This document shows positions 34,992-48,255 of a stretch of DNA of 64,000 nt, piece after piece. The notes under the pieces are model-generated. The model was not told where the DNA came from. It ran no database searches and saw only the letters and a list, made by a program, of their open reading frames with translations. The position numbers and the translations under genes were made by a program. This DNA comes from Sclerodactyla briareus (lineage: Eukaryota > Echinodermata > Holothuroidea > Dendrochirotida > Sclerodactylidae), in NCBI GenBank assembly GCA_026419785.1, contig JAODTK010005918.1, forward strand, positions 1 through 64,000, in the 5' to 3' direction. Position 1 is the stretch's first letter; the number at the start of each line of letters is the position of its first letter.

Positions 34992-37952
34992 CAAAGCTAG
35001 CGCGTGTAGAGCATTAGCCTGGGAAAAGTAGAGTAAAACGAGGGTTACCCACTGATATAGCAAACATGTTGGGTGCCGTATTCCTCTTCCTGCTTCAATA
35101 GGTCGATTCGGGTTTAACGAAATGAAAAACTGACCCTAAATCCCAGTTTGCGTTCAAGCAAATATAATATTTTTCCTTTTCGGCGGGGCACGCTCTATCT
35201 TGTCCAAAATTTCCAAGACATGCATGGGACAGACATCGGTAAACTGGTGTTTTGAAAAAATGGGCGTTGTTTGATTCCTAGCATTTTGATCTGTCAGGAA
35301 ACTGGGGTTTAGGAGAAAGGGCGTGTTTCTGATCTAGCAATTTGATTTGTCGAAAAACTAATGTTTTGGAGAAAGGGGCATTTTGATTTGTCTATCGCCA
35401 TGATTGGGGCATCATAAAATGACCAAGTGGGCGAATGGGTATACCATCATAGTAGATTAACACCACTTTCATTGTTAAACTTACCTGATTACGGGTGTTA
35501 TGTCAATGTAGAAACATATATTTTCGAAGAAAAATTAAACTTTTTCGGCAACATTAGTGAAACAGTGCCTTAGTGGTTACACTGATAGTTATGTGAATGA
35601 GTGTTATGATCGCGCACCACCAGACAACTAGATATTGTGGTTATGAAAAAATCGTAACTATATGCTGTCCACGTGCTCGATGCGAGGTTTCGGGGGCATA
35701 ACCTGTCAAAGCGAGCAGTGGGCATCAGGGCCAATGTTGGAACAGTTATATATTATGTCCCCGCATAATCTGGCGTCAAGTTTAGAGGAAAATACCCCAA
35801 AGTTAGGTGCTCCGGAGAAGAAGATTGGCTTCATTCCTGTGAATCGGATTGATCATGATTTCCCAATATCTAGGTAGGGACAAATGAGTGATCCAACTCC
35901 ATGTGTTCGAAATCAATATGCTGGTAAAAGCACCCTACAGATGATAGAATATACTGGTGACCTCGTGGTAATCATAAACCGAGAAATGCTACTCTAGCAT
36001 TTCTCTGCATAAACGTGGAGGCTGTCAGTCGACGCCTGGAAAGCGTTCTTCCGATAGTTCTACATCACACCTAATATTTCAGTAGCCCCTGTCCCTATCT
36101 CCAACCACGCCAGTTGCTGCATGTGTGTCACTGCAGGTTACTATGGGATATGATCATGAATCCGAGCCAAAAACTGTTATCAATGTCATTGATTCTCTTT
36201 CTGTGTGTCATGCACATGATTGGATGAAAGATAGGTTCTTCTCTTTTTTAGCACGAATGAATCATTGTAAACTTCGGAGTGGAAATGCTAACATGTTTAG
36301 TACAAAGCAAGCATGCATCGATTATGCGTCTAGCAGATTACGGCAGTTTTGTTTTTCTTTAACACGACTGCGCACCAGAAATAAATTTCTCTAGCAGGTG
36401 ATAGGCTATAGGGGAATGTAACTTTCGAAAAGGTTGTAAACAGGCATACATATTCCGCATCTCTGTAAACGAGAGAAGATGAAGTCAAGCTTGCGACAGC
36501 ACGTTATATAAGGCTGTTTTTTATACTGCTTTTATCCGAGTGTTCCATTTTCAATCTGTATATCTGTTTTCATTCTTCCTAATTTGGTAAATCCGTATTC
36601 TTTCTTGTCCAGCAATCATGGCAGGGTATCATTATTCTATAGTTTCATTTGAACGGCTGGAATAATTACTTGAAGGCGCTTTCACCTCCTAAGTATTGTG
36701 GCCAATTGTCAATCGTGTTCACTACTCGTGTTTAGTGATTGAGCAAGTCTAGAGGGGAAATGTCTCAATCAAATGTTAAGTTGTCGAGTTCGACCAACAG
36801 GTTGTGGGTTTGAGTCTACGCCGAAGTGCATTATCCGATGATCGACCAACAAGGTGTGAATGGGGAAAGGAAACATACAGTGTTGCACTGTATGTGGCAG
36901 CCGCTATGGCAAGTCCTCAAGGGGACATAATGAAATGGTGTAACGGTTCATTGTACCAGGTGCGAGCAACATGGGAGATGTATTAGGCATATGAAGTTGA
37001 CTATATGTGTTTGAAAAGGTACCAATGAGTAGAGTTATAATGACTGTGGAGGCTGAAGCACTTTTACATTTGGTTCCCACATGTAAGGTACTATAAAATT
37101 CTGAACCGTTATCATTAATATAGCCCGTCAAGAGCCAATATACTCGGAGCTTCAAATGTATTCCTAGTCCTGCTAGTACCGATCGGTCTCCGTATTACGT
37201 GAGCGTTGTATTCCTATTCAGTCGAATATTGGAGGGGGGGGGGGGGAGTCACGAATGAGGGAAGACACGCGGCTTTCATCCAATGTGTGGTTGGGAAAAC
37301 AATCAGGCTCCAGTCGGTCGCACGACTGATATGCATGACTTTGATGTTTCAAAATAGACATACCCCGTTTATAATCCACGCCACACATTGTAAAACCATC
37401 TCGCACCTTCCTCTGTTTGCACAAGACAGAGTTTCGTTTACCTGCGGACAATTAAAATATCATACCACTTACAAAATCCGGCAAACCAAATTGACTGTTA
37501 TTGACATGCACATTGAAGCATACAGACATCGTTCCAATATTTGATTACCTCTACAATAAACACGCCTGACCGGAAGCACCAAGTAATAGATGGCGTAGTT
37601 GACAGTTTGTCACGTTCCAATACAGCCCGAATCGCCTCGTTATATAGTCGCATCTTCAAATAAACGAGGGACCTCGTGAGAGGATTCTACAACCTCCAGT
37701 CTCTTCTGCGACCAAGATGGCATCTACGATGTCCGCGCGCCATGAATTAATATGAAAAATGAGATGAAAGGCTCGGAAAGTGCCATTCTCTTCATTCTGT
37801 ATGGCCTTTGGGCGGAACCAACGAAGCATTCGCATAGATAGCAGTCTATTGGTTTTGCTGCATGTATTATGTTGATGAGCCCCGGGGTCTAGTATCTTGT
37901 GATGCTATGGGACGCATATAGCCTATACCTGACGATTCCGTCCTCGTAAGAG
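34992..37952. other. Region downstream of the SLC5 gene
   Basis: No host gene was recognised. A three-unit imperfect repeat lies at 35240-35392 and a G run at about 37231-37246. Confidence 0.4.
35240..35392. repeat. About 56-bp tandem repeat, three imperfect units
   Basis: Units begin near 35240, 35296 and 35352. Each has AAACTGG or AAACTAA, a GTTTTGGAGAAAGGGGC-like part and ends TTTGATTTGTC or TTTGATCTGTC. Confidence 0.65.
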
Positions 37953-38157
37953 ACTTGTTCAGGTTCAAGTCGACATTAGCTCCCCAATAGTACTCGGAAG
38001 GTCCTTCTCGTTCCTGATGAGACGCCTACATCTCGATCCGTAAGAAAAAAAGAAAAAACTTGTTCAGGTTTAAGTCGATATCAGATCGGACAAGGGTACT
38101 CTTAAAGTCCTTCTCGTTCCTGATGAGACGCCTACATCTCGATCCGTAAGAAAAAAG
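37953..38157. repeat. 105-bp tandem duplication
   Basis: Unit 1 at 37953-38057 and unit 2 at 38058-38157 both start ACTTGTTCAGGTT and share GTCCTTCTCGTTCCTGATGA, GACGCCTACATCTCGATCCG, TAAGAAAAAA. The second half is nearly identical while the first half is diverged. Confidence 0.85.
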
Positions 38158-38405
38158 ATGCGTTCAAGATTATGTTGCTTGTCAGCATACCACCGGCACT
38201 CCATAGCCCAAAGTCTCTGTGTTCTCTGTGCTTGCGTGAAAAATTGAATTGTCACCTAAACTGGTGGAACAACATTTCGTTTCTAGGTAATGGAAGCAGT
38301 GTGGTAGCCTATTGGTTTGCCTATACCTCTTTCCTGATTCAATGTTGGTCTTCCGCTATCGAATCACCGGAGACAAGGCGTTTAAGGTTACATATAGATC
38401 AATCT

Positions 38406-38553
38406 CAAAACTGTTGTGTAAATTTACACAACACTGTGTGACTAGCACACCTAGGCTATCCTGAATTCTGTGAGAAATTCCACAAATTAGCAGATTATAC
38501 ACAATTATTGTGTAATTGGTCATAATAGGTGTGCTAGTTACACAACATTTTGA
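38406..38553. mobile_element. Small foldback/MITE-like element
   Basis: A perfect 13-bp inverted repeat ACTAGCACACCTA lies at 38441-38453 and, complemented, at 38526-38538. The arms extend with GTTGTGTA (38413-38420) and TACACAAC (38540-38547) and with CAAAA/TTTTG at the ends. The left arm has an extra palindromic block of about 20 bp. The element is about 148 bp and has no coding capacity. Confidence 0.7.
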
Positions 38554-40800
38554 AGAGTGATGACTGGGGAATGAATTCTATAACAGAGATCATAGATTTG
38601 TTTAACAACGTATAAGGAATCTACTTTGAACAATGGCGCAGAAAACACGACATTTCAAGAGCGATTGGGATGAAAGTCATTATTTAGGTATATATTGTTT
38701 TCAAATATGAAAGAAATTGAATGATATACGTTTACTCTATGTTTATGACATAATTTTTTACCATTCATTGTATATATTGCTCTCTCTTGAACTGTACGGT
38801 AGCTGCGGTGAAACATGACAGTTGATTGGAGGAGGGAAGTTTCAAGTGTTAACCCGATTAGGAATCAATCTTAAGCATTAATGGAATATTTGGCAGTTTT
38901 TTCTAATCGGGGAACCTATTTTCTTGGTGGGAGGAGGGGGAAGTGGGTGGGTACGCGCACGACACCGACCAGCGACCTCGTGTTTTACATTTCCCCCCTG
39001 TCAGAAAACCAGATAAATCATCAGTAAAACAGTGGATTGAACTCCGATCGGGCTTAATACTCACTGAAACCTTTCTCCTGATATGAATTCAAATACTTTT
39101 CCGTCGAGGTCCAATTTCACGATTTATTTAGCCTGGGTGTTTTAATCGGTATGTGAACAGGACCAATTTGTTATGATTGTGTCTTAGGTTTGGGATTTAA
39201 TCCAACCGTGTTAATCAGTGGCAATTTCTAATAACATGGTGAGAAATCACTACGCAGTTTTGCCGCATTGGTGAACGTGGGTATTTTGCTCTTTCCATGT
39301 TGGTTCCTTATCATTTCAATGAATGTTCGCTTCTGCGGTACCAATATCTATCTCTGCAAGCGAATACATCATGCTCCTACACATTTCCTCACGTAAATGC
39401 TATATTAACGAAGTCATGCCTCACTTATGGAATTGTAGCCTAACCGTGGACGAGTAAAATGGCTCCTGGCTCGTGTGTAAAAAAAAAAAATTCCTGTGTT
39501 TGTATGTAACGCCGATAACAATTTTCAGTAATTTTTGTAATTGGAATTATCATTGTCTAATTATGCTCGAGAGTGCCACTGATAATGCAGGAGAGTATGG
39601 ATACTGAATCTGTTTCGGCATGCGTTTTGCTCCAGTCTTTACCACTTGAAACCTTTCTCAACACTGCATGGAACAGTCGTCGGTTAGGTCAGACAAGTCA
39701 GGTCAGACTATACAAGACCATGGAACGCAGGTTTTTGTTTTCCACTCAGATGGGGTAGATAATCGATCGTAGTTTCACAACTCATGGACCCGCAATGGTA
39801 CGAGATGTTGTTAAATACTGTAACCAGCCGAATGGTTAGTGACAAACAAGGTCATAATTAGTTTCAAATTCTGGTCGTGTATAATACAAACAGAAACGTT
39901 GATTTCACTCTGTGTTCACCGTTGTGTAGGGTTTTGCATCATTTTTCATTTGACACGTCTTTTTCCATACTATACTTCTTGATTTGATACATCAAACTAG
40001 CACGGTAACGGAAAGGACATATCAAAACCAAGAACCCCCAGTGGGAGTTTCATATGTTTTACCTTGTCAATTGTTTCAATTTACTTTTGAAGAAGCGATG
40101 ACATCATAATGGTACAAGCGAAGGCCCCTCATAGACACTACCTTAATAATTTTAACAAGAAGACGCTATTAATAACAGAGCGACGAATTAATAGGTATTC
40201 TTCTAGAAATTTTTTGTTCGGAACCCATCTATGGTTCATTGGTAACAGGTTTCAAACGTAGATGCGTTACATTGGCTGTAGTTTTCAGGAACGTCGTTCT
40301 CCCTCCATCCGTGCTTCACACGGCTTATTTTGCATTGGTTGAAATGCAGCCTCGGGGTATGGCCGTCATAATGTAATAGATAGGAAGTCCATAGTCATAC
40401 TTTCCCAGTGGCGTTGCAGGGGGCCATGCCCCCACTACCCCCTCCCCACATGATCCAAGAAAAAATTAAGAAAGTGAGGTGTAGGGGAAGTGGGGGGGGA
40501 GGCCAGGGCGGGGGTCTGGGGGAGGGGTGGGGCCAGAAGAGCCGAGCGGTTCCCAGGGTGGGGGAAGCGGCCCACACCTGTCGAGGAGCAAGGCCGTTCA
40601 GATCCTGTGGTTTCGAGGAACTCCGCTTGGAAGTGATGGTAGAGAAGAACTGGTGGCGTTCTACTGACAAAAAGGACTTCCCGGTATCTACCAAGCACAA
40701 ATGGGAATTAGGCGTCCAAGGTCGTTGAATAAAAACCACATGGAGTAATTCCACGGTTGCTGTTCTAACATTGAGAACTGCTGGCGCTTGGTGTACCGGT
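38554..40800. other. Unassigned sequence
   Basis: It contains an A run at 39480-39490 and a G-rich patch at about 40405-40560. Long minus-strand frames over 40395-40994 arise from low-complexity G-rich and GTCT sequence. Confidence 0.4.
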
Positions 40801-40862
40801 GTAGATCTGTGTCCTTTTGGTCCCGCCTGAACTCTGTTCAAGGAGAAACATAGGGTCCCTTT

Positions 40863-40950
40863 GTTGTGTGTGTGTCTGTCTGTCTGTCCTGTCTGTCTGT
40901 CTGTCTCTCTGTCTGTCTGTCTGTCGTCTGTCGTCTGTCTGTCCGTCCAT
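40863..40950. repeat. (GTCT)n microsatellite
   Basis: About twenty imperfect GTCT units inside AGGTCA-rich copy 1. They explain the Asp-Arg-Gln-Thr open frame on the minus strand. Confidence 0.9.
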
Positions 40951-41643
40951 CCGTTCGTTAGTTCGTTTCTCTGCAAACCGTGAAAGGCCATCATGCTGGG
41001 ACCTTTTTGTGGGAGTGCGCGGTGAGAGTTGCCGATGTGCCATCACTTTTCGCCCGAAAGACCATACTCATTTGGATACATTTGCATATTTTAATGAAAA
41101 TTTGCCCGGGAGCTTGTGTACAAGATATCTCTGATTCGTCCGATGCATTGGTGATTCCGTTCGGAGTATATAACAACGAAGAGTACACGAACTGAGTAGA
41201 TTCCTGGCATTATATAGGCTAATTAAGTATTCTAAATTGCATACTTCATGCGTATTTTTGAAGTTTGTAGGAACTTGACGAAACTCGGTGGAGATGGTTT
41301 CTCTATAGTTCCTATGATATATTTTACAGTAGTGACGAGGTCCCAAGTTCATTTCATGTTACTAATTCGCATTTACTCTATCCTAATTTGCATATTTATG
41401 CAATATTTTTTAAAGTTGGTGCTCCTCATGAACCTTTTTGGTGGAGATGGTACACACCATTGATCCTGAATTTAACAACAGTGTAAGGTCACTTAGGTAA
41501 TTTAATGTGTAATTGCATAAAGTACGCAATTTTTCGAGTTTGTTAACATGGGCAGTAACAATTGGAATGAGTGCCTTTAGGGTGCTCGTAGAGACATGTC
41601 TGATAATTTTTTGGGGTTCAGTGGACAAACAACATATAAAGAC

Positions 41644-41665
41644 AGGTCAAAGGTCAAAGGTCAAG
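41644..41665 (+). promoter_or_regulatory. Triple AGGTCA direct repeat (DR1 type)
   Basis: Three AGGTCA half-sites are each spaced by one base. AGGTCA repeats spaced by one base are the known binding form of RXR/HNF4-type nuclear receptors. Whether it is used is unknown; it is part of a dispersed repeat. Confidence 0.4.
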
Positions 41666-42447
41666 TTTTAAGGAAATGTGCTTATTTAGGAGTTACAGGC
41701 CAAAGAAAATAAAAACCGCTATTTTTGGGATAATGTGATAGATCTCTGTGGGCTAGATAGATCTAAACCCACTCCCGCTTCGATCTTGCCTGGTCTTCAA
41801 GTTCAAGTGGCCAAGGTCGATTTTAATACCTTTTGGGCAGATAGCAATATGTCGTGTGTATCTGATACATAATGCTTTTGGGGCGTGGTGCAGCACATTG
41901 AGGCAAGCATTTTTCATAAAAAACCGTCCATGTCATCAAAGGTCATTTAAGGTTCACTCATGGACCAAGAACTGCCAAATATAACATTTCCTGGCAACCA
42001 GACTTAGTGACTGTGGTGTGTATAGGCTGAATTTGGGGTATGCAGATATTATCAAGAGTACATTTTTCATAAAAAACCGTAATGTTCATTAAAGGTCATT
42101 CAAGGTCCACTTATGGACCAAACTAAGGCCAAATAAAACATTTCCTGCAACTGCCTCTAAAGATGTATGTGATATGGCTGAATGTGTCGAGACAAGGTGC
42201 TCATTATGAGTTTTGAATATTTCATTAAAACGTTAGTATCAAGGGCCATCCAATTAGCCGAATCCTATTGTAAGAGTATTGAAATAAGTGAAATAGCCCC
42301 CTACAAAACCCCATGCCTTCTTGGGATTATATTCATTACCCCTCTCAGCTACCCATTTAAGAATGGGATAGTCTAGCTCAGCCTCACTAGTCAGTAACCG
42401 GAACCTATATCTATTTGAAATTTTTTACTCATTTCAAACTTGCAAAA

Positions 42448-44318
42448 CCTCCGCAGACTCTTTGATGATATATGATAAAAACTTTGCTAATAGACCCACC
42501 GTATGTTGTTCCAAGTGGTTGTTCAAGGGACTGTAGTCAATGATGGCGAAGAATGTTTAAATTATTTAAGGTATTGGGATACCATGTACATGTTCGTTGA
42601 TTTCATGAACTTTCGAAGAATATTTCGAGGAGATTGGAAGTGAGAAAATGGTCAATGGACAATTTCCGTTGGCTACGTGTCTAATTTATAGTACGAGTTC
42701 CACAAAACTTGTACTCTTTAGCAGACATGTCAATAGTCAGTCTTACACGAATTTGGAAATAGGGCACTGAGTAGTAGGCTGTTTCTGTTAAATGGCGAAT
42801 ACTGAAATCTTAAAGCAACATATGGAAGGCCTTGTGCTTTTTTGCATGGGTGACTAAAAAGAAGAAATCACTGAGCGTTCAACCAGGCTAGACATGGGGG
42901 CGACTCCGCCCCTGTTATTAGTTATTAAAGTTTCGGACAAGCAATGTGGGAAGCGTATGGGCAGGCTGTGGGCACGCTTTTACATTGTTCGGATTTGAAC
43001 AGGCCGGAATGGGCTCGGAGCTTACACCGCAGAATAACTTTCACGAAGATGATGCGTCTCGAGCAGCTGAATAACGATTAGCGAGAATTTGAAACCAGCT
43101 GCCGACATCGAAACGACTCGGGATAATCCTCCAAGAAATAGATAATATTAGATCTGCATGCACGCATTGTAGAAAACGATCAGATATGCGTGCTGCCAAG
43201 AATATAACCTCAGGGAACATCGAGACAGTGGAAGAATCACCACATCTGAATATTCTGTAACTAATGACGGCGACTTCAAAATGCTTCGCGGTTCCGAATC
43301 AGAGCAGGTGACGAGCCCTGTGACGCATGACTGCAAAATTCGCAAAACATTGATGTATACAAGCAACACAAACACAGAATGAAATCTGAAGGGACAAGTG
43401 TCAAATGCGTGCAGAAACAAATAGCCGGCCGTCGGGTGTCTCCAGCTTGTCTCAAGAGATGGTGACGAAACAACGGACAAGATCAATACACACTGGCATT
43501 GTGGTAAGGTACTTGCTAAAAGATGCTACTGGCAAGAGCCTAGCAGAGAGGATCCACTGGCGAAGAGGGCCTTGGTAATGATAAAATCCAAAAATAAAAA
43601 TACGGACCTCGTGCCGACAACAGGTTCGGCGAGCGACAGTAGCAGTTACGCGTTGGAGAGCAGCTGGAGGTGGTGGTAGAATGATTAGAACGTATGGCGC
43701 AGTAGCAAGATAAGAGGCTAAAGCACAATTGTTGTCAAATAGTATTTTAAAAAATAGAATTATCAGTGTCGACAATTACTCTGCGGACAATAGCAGCCAT
43801 CTTGAGGCCATTATCTCGAAACACCAGGCTAATATGGGAGATTTAGACGCGGAGAGAAAGTGAAACGGATTCGCTGATTTGTTTGCGAGCGACTGGAGTC
43901 GCAGAGAAATTAGGAGTGGGAATCATGAGACCACGTATTCCAGCAAGGTCTCAATTCAGGAGTAGCACTGTGCGTGATCTTGGAGTGGAGGAAGATTTTC
44001 GTTCATGCATTTAACAAAGATTGGATGAGGTCATTACAAGACCTAAATGACACGATTCGATGTAACCAGAGGAAGCATGCTCGTGTAATTTATTACTCAA
44101 AAATGCCATAAAAAAAAAAAACTTTTGTTTTTTTTTTTTGGAAAAAAACCAAGTGCAGAGAATCAGGGAGTAAGAGATAAAAAACTAATGGGTAATGACA
44201 AACTCACATTTGAATGTAAGGCGACTTCGATGGGACAAACTCATGGAAAAGCACAAGCCCAGAAGGGGAAAAAACATGTATTCTCAGCCAGTGAGGCACT
44301 AGACCAGTGTAACCCAAT
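42448..44318. other. Unassigned sequence
   Basis: No supported gene was seen. The open frames at 43148-43775 on the minus strand have no family resemblance. Confidence 0.4.
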
Positions 44319-44459
44319 ATGTTCCCATCCATCCACCACACTGCTTCAATTAAGCTGCCATTGCCCTTCTCAACAGCAGAAGTCGAGCGTCTCTTCCAAA
44401 GTGGAAAATACGCGTCTGTCAAAAGATGTTCCATAGAGAGGACCGCTACAAGCTTTTGA
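44319..44459 (+). pseudogene. hAT-family transposase C-terminal fragment
   Basis: A 46-codon open stretch reads MFPSIHHTASIKLPLPFSTA, then EVERLFQSGKYASVKRCSIE and RTATSF before TGA. The motif LPFSTAEVERLFQSGKYASV is the hallmark of the hAT dimerisation region (LPxSTAxVERLFS). It is on the same strand as, but clearly different from, the fragment at 25500. Upstream sequence shows no continuous transposase frame, so this is a relic. Confidence 0.65.
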
Positions 44460-47400
44460 CCCCTCCCTCAAAGCCCGCGGGACATTCTGAATAAAAACAA
44501 TCTAGCCTTACCAGAGAATGAGGTTGGAATCACATCCATTCACACAGTCTGGGGGAAACCGTTGACAGGGGGTGTCAGGCGAGACCATCGAAGAATCTTA
44601 TCAGTTATTGTTTCGAGACAAACAATGCACCTTAAGGGTATGGCCACTATACTTTGTAAAACAAACAATAACAACAATTTATCATGGGTTTACAGAAATT
44701 GCACCCTTCTCGTGATTTTGGTGGTTCTTCAAACCCTTACCCAGGTACTAACATATCATGAAACAGGATATAATGTCTGTTACGCGGACTATAGTGGGCT
44801 GATTACTCACATCGATTATGATTAGGAGACAAAAGAGAAAATAATCTGCCACTCCAAATCACGACAGCGATACGTATGTTGCTATTTTTGTCCGGCACGA
44901 TTTAATTTAGATGAGAGGTTAATAACTGATCCTAGTGTGGGCGATCGTAAGGATCTCTGCTTGTTGAGTTATTGCAACAAAAGAATACATTGCGAAGAAG
45001 TATAGTAGTTATCACTATCAAAACATAGCCTAAATTTCAAATATCCTTCGGTGAAACTACCAAAAGGTAATGTTTGCCTATTGCTGTATTAGACAGTGAC
45101 GAGGCATTTGCCAGAAAAAGATCTCAAAGTTGAAAAAGTTGAGATGAAACTGTAAGGCCGGGAGTGCCATTCCAAGCACACGGGAGGCATTCCTGCCAAA
45201 CTTGACTGGTATGCTCAGTGCAACCTCGTCCCGTTTTACTTCTACAATCTGGTCCCCCAACCCCATGAAAAAATCATGAAAGCGGGTCTGGGCTGTATTG
45301 TCTTGATTCTCTATTGGCAGTGGCGTAGCCAAGGGGACGGGGGGGGTGGGACCTTCCCTGGGAATATTTTTTTGGAATAATTTTGAAAAATATAGGATCG
45401 CGGAAAAAAAAAGCATTCATATATCATATCAATTAGTTAAAAATGTCTTAAGTCGTCATGAAAGTGGGTAGTGTGTAGACAGAGGGACTGAAGTCAAATA
45501 GCAGGAGGTGCTCCAAACTGTGATGGACCTAGTGTAATTAAAGGAAGAGACTCAGCGGTTATTATATGTTGTTGCTCGATCTGCACCTGTTGGCAGCAAA
45601 AAAAAAGTAGTTAAAGTAAGTGTTAATTGCAATCTAGTCTGGGATTAAATGATTCAACTTGCTCCGGATCCGGAAGAGCGATAAGTAAACCCCAGGATCT
45701 GACCACTCTCTTAAAAATCGGAGGGGGTAGAAGTTTGCTTTTGAAGTCGTTGCTTACAGCCGACCTGCGAGAAACTGTTGGCAAGTTACAGAAATTCCTA
45801 GGACCACCGCGCGGTAGCAGAGCCAGGAGTCAAGTCAGGAACTAGCTCAATCACAACTGAAGGTACTTCAGGAAAAAAATATGTCAGTTCTTGCTGGTAG
45901 TGAATTCGGGGTCTTTCGTATGCGAAGTGTCACTGATACTGCTTCATCACTTCCACGAATTCACAGTTAAACATAACCAGGATAAGTCAACTGTTCCCAT
46001 ATTCAGGAAAGGTGAAGTGAATGAAAATGATGATAGTTTTTTTAAGTCTTATTATCTTACGTGATCAGCAAGCACGTGATCCACACCCGGATATTCAGTC
46101 GATTTTAATCATCATCACACCACATAAATCATCGATTCACTTTTAGTGATATAGGAACGTAATTGAGAATATGTAACAGAAAAGGAGATAGGTCTTCAGG
46201 CGGAATTACATATTGTGCGAGACTTCAGAAGAATTTTGATTGCGAGTTGGAATTCTATGACCCTAACGCGTTTTCTGCATTTGCGATCGATAAGGCAACG
46301 GTATCCCAGTGCTACCCGTGCTAAAAATTGGCATATGGTGAGGTGAGGTAGTAGCGCCGTATGTAGTAACCCTTCGAGAGAAGTCCCCTGTGGGCTCGAT
46401 GAAGGCAATACATCGGAAAGGTGTGTCGGGTGTGAACAAGCAATGAGCGCATATATATATGTACGGATGAGACAAGTATGATCGATGACAGATAATGATG
46501 GGGGTACTCTTTAAAAGCGCTTCGGAAAAGTCTCCGATGTGTTAGAAGCACTATGTTAGCAGCGATAAATATAGAAAACTTATCCATAGAAGGGTACCCA
46601 AGTTGGACTTTCCAAAGGAGGAATACTCCAGTGAAAGGAAATACGAGGAGAGGAGAGATTAAAACGGGAATGTGAATTATTGAGTGCAAGGATCGGTTAT
46701 CATTCCGTATGTGAAAGAACTCAGAGTCATAGGAGCGTATATATGAAACGACAGCGCGACGGGGTGGTGCGGCTACTAATACGACCCAAGAAACAATTGC
46801 AGGCAACTCTTCACGGACCATTTAGGCCAGCAGAATACAGTGTCGGGGTCAATTGGGGGAAAGGGGAGGCCTGCCTCGCAGGCGAGATTTCGTGAGGTTT
46901 TTTCTTTAGCGGTAATTTTTATTGTTATTTGTATAAGAAATATATCATACAGCATGCAAGCGTACGATGAAATGAATAATTTTATTCGTGCTCGTGCTTT
47001 CTATCAGTGGGCTTGATTTCGGACTGGATGGACGTAAGGTCCACTAGTTCTCAGCATCAGTTATCAGCACAGTGTAGTACGTGGAATACATACATCCCTT
47101 CGTACAACTGCACTGTGGTTTTACAGTGCGGCGTTGGCACACGGCATCTACATACATCGTCGCTACAGTTCGGCCACCAATTCTCAATCGGAGGAGTGGA
47201 ACGTTAATACGCCGACAAGCAAGTGGTTCCGCGTAAGCCAGTTTTTATCCCGGGTGAATAACTGCGATATCTTCGTGTGTGCCAACGAGGTTGGAAGCTC
47301 GTGATAATTAGTGTAAGCGTGAGAAACGGAAAACGGGAGGCGGAAGCTGGACTCTGACGTAAGGCAAGACTCCAAAGACACAAACAACGCTAGTTGTAAG

Positions 47401-47586
47401 CTTAATAGCACAAACTGTACAGTGATTTCCTATTGCATCAGGGGGTATGAATAGTGCCAGTAGAGTAGTAGTATTGGTACTGTCAGTCGCAACGATCAGT
47501 ACTGCCACAGTGGCGGCGAAAGCCTACGAATTATGGGGGGGGGGAAGCAGACCAAAATTTGATGAATTGTGGGGGTTACTATCTAA
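44460..47586. other. Unassigned sequence
   Basis: It contains a TGGCGTAGCCAAGGG patch with a G run at about 45318-45350. The 166-codon minus-strand frame at 46321-46821 is hydrophobic but matches no family I know. Confidence 0.4.
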
Positions 47587-47616
47587 GCGGAGCGCCACCA
47601 TTGGTTGGCGCGGAGC
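47587..47616 (+). repeat. Copy of the CGGAGCGCCACC hairpin repeat
   Basis: It reads CGGAGCGCCACC-ATTGG-TTGGCGCGGAGCG, a near-palindrome, followed by AATTTTTGGTTT and a CCAGATGGCCGG word shared in form with the copies at 62316 and 63860. Confidence 0.8.
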
Positions 47617-48035
47617 GTGAAAGTACAATTTTTGGTTTTACAAACCTCCCAGATGGCCGGACGGACCCTCATGAGCGTTGTGAGCTATATTACCCAGTTA
47701 AAACACTCGCGGTCATGTCTGAAAAATGTTATGTATTAATAAAATGGATGTATGAAGAATGATAACGCATATCAGATGGGTTTGAGACAGCAAATTCCCG
47801 CTGAGAGAGCCCGGGGAAAGGGATGTCACAAACACTTCTTCGATCATTACAGTGATTTTCCAGTGCCATGATCGAGACATGTAATTGATGGCTCACCCAG
47901 GTAGACCCTTCCCCGCCCCCAGTTGGCCATCCCCACAGTGTCACGGGTAGGTATCGGATGTCAGTCTTTGGGGTTAGGTCAATCCCGAGGTGGTTTCCTC
48001 GCATTTTACAATACTTGACCAACTAAGTGAAAAAA

Positions 48036-48255
48036 GTATTACGTACGTTAGAAAGACACCAAAAGTGGTGCTTTGAAACGTACGTAACACCTCTTTCCCC
48101 TGGGGATGAATTGTTGTAACAAACAAGGGAATCAAGGTTTGAAAATGTGTATTGCTGTATACACCATATCTGTAAGCAATTTTACCAGTATACAGTTTCG
48201 TACATAAATCAGTATGTTTGGTGTTTTTTTTAATGAAACGTACGTAACACCTAAA
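48036..48255. repeat. ACGTACGT-bearing inverted and direct repeats
   Basis: TTACGTACGTTAGAAAG near 48040 is inverted relative to GAAACGTACGTAACACC near 48076 and 48235. This may be a short inverted-repeat element. The arms are only about 15 bp. Confidence 0.35.

Larger units (their letters stand above)
40825..42447. repeat. AGGTCA-rich repeat, copy 1 (about 1.6 kb)
   Basis: It is collinear with copy 2 at 53401-54999. Both start with CGCCTGAACT...TTCAAGGAG and a GT/GTCT tract, then CCGTG...ATCATGCTGG, AAAGACCATACTCATTTG, many AGGTCA words, and end with CTACCCATTTAAGAA and CTAGCTCAGCCTCACTAG or a close variant. An internal block repeats with a period of about 153 bp (starts 41908 and 42061). 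No long open frame exists. At 41644 three AGGTCA words follow one another with one-base spacers. Confidence 0.8.

Noticed and set aside
40395-40994. 199-codon minus-strand open frame
   Set aside because: It consists of G-rich repeat and a GTCT microsatellite, giving a Pro-rich and Asp-Arg-Gln-Thr repeat; it is not a gene.
43148-43775. Minus-strand frames of 65-112 codons
   Set aside because: They overlap each other in several frames, lack known motifs and have no supporting context.
46321-46821. 166-codon minus-strand open frame
   Set aside because: It is hydrophobic but resembles no family, has no splice or neighbour support, and a frame of this length is expected by chance in 64 kb.
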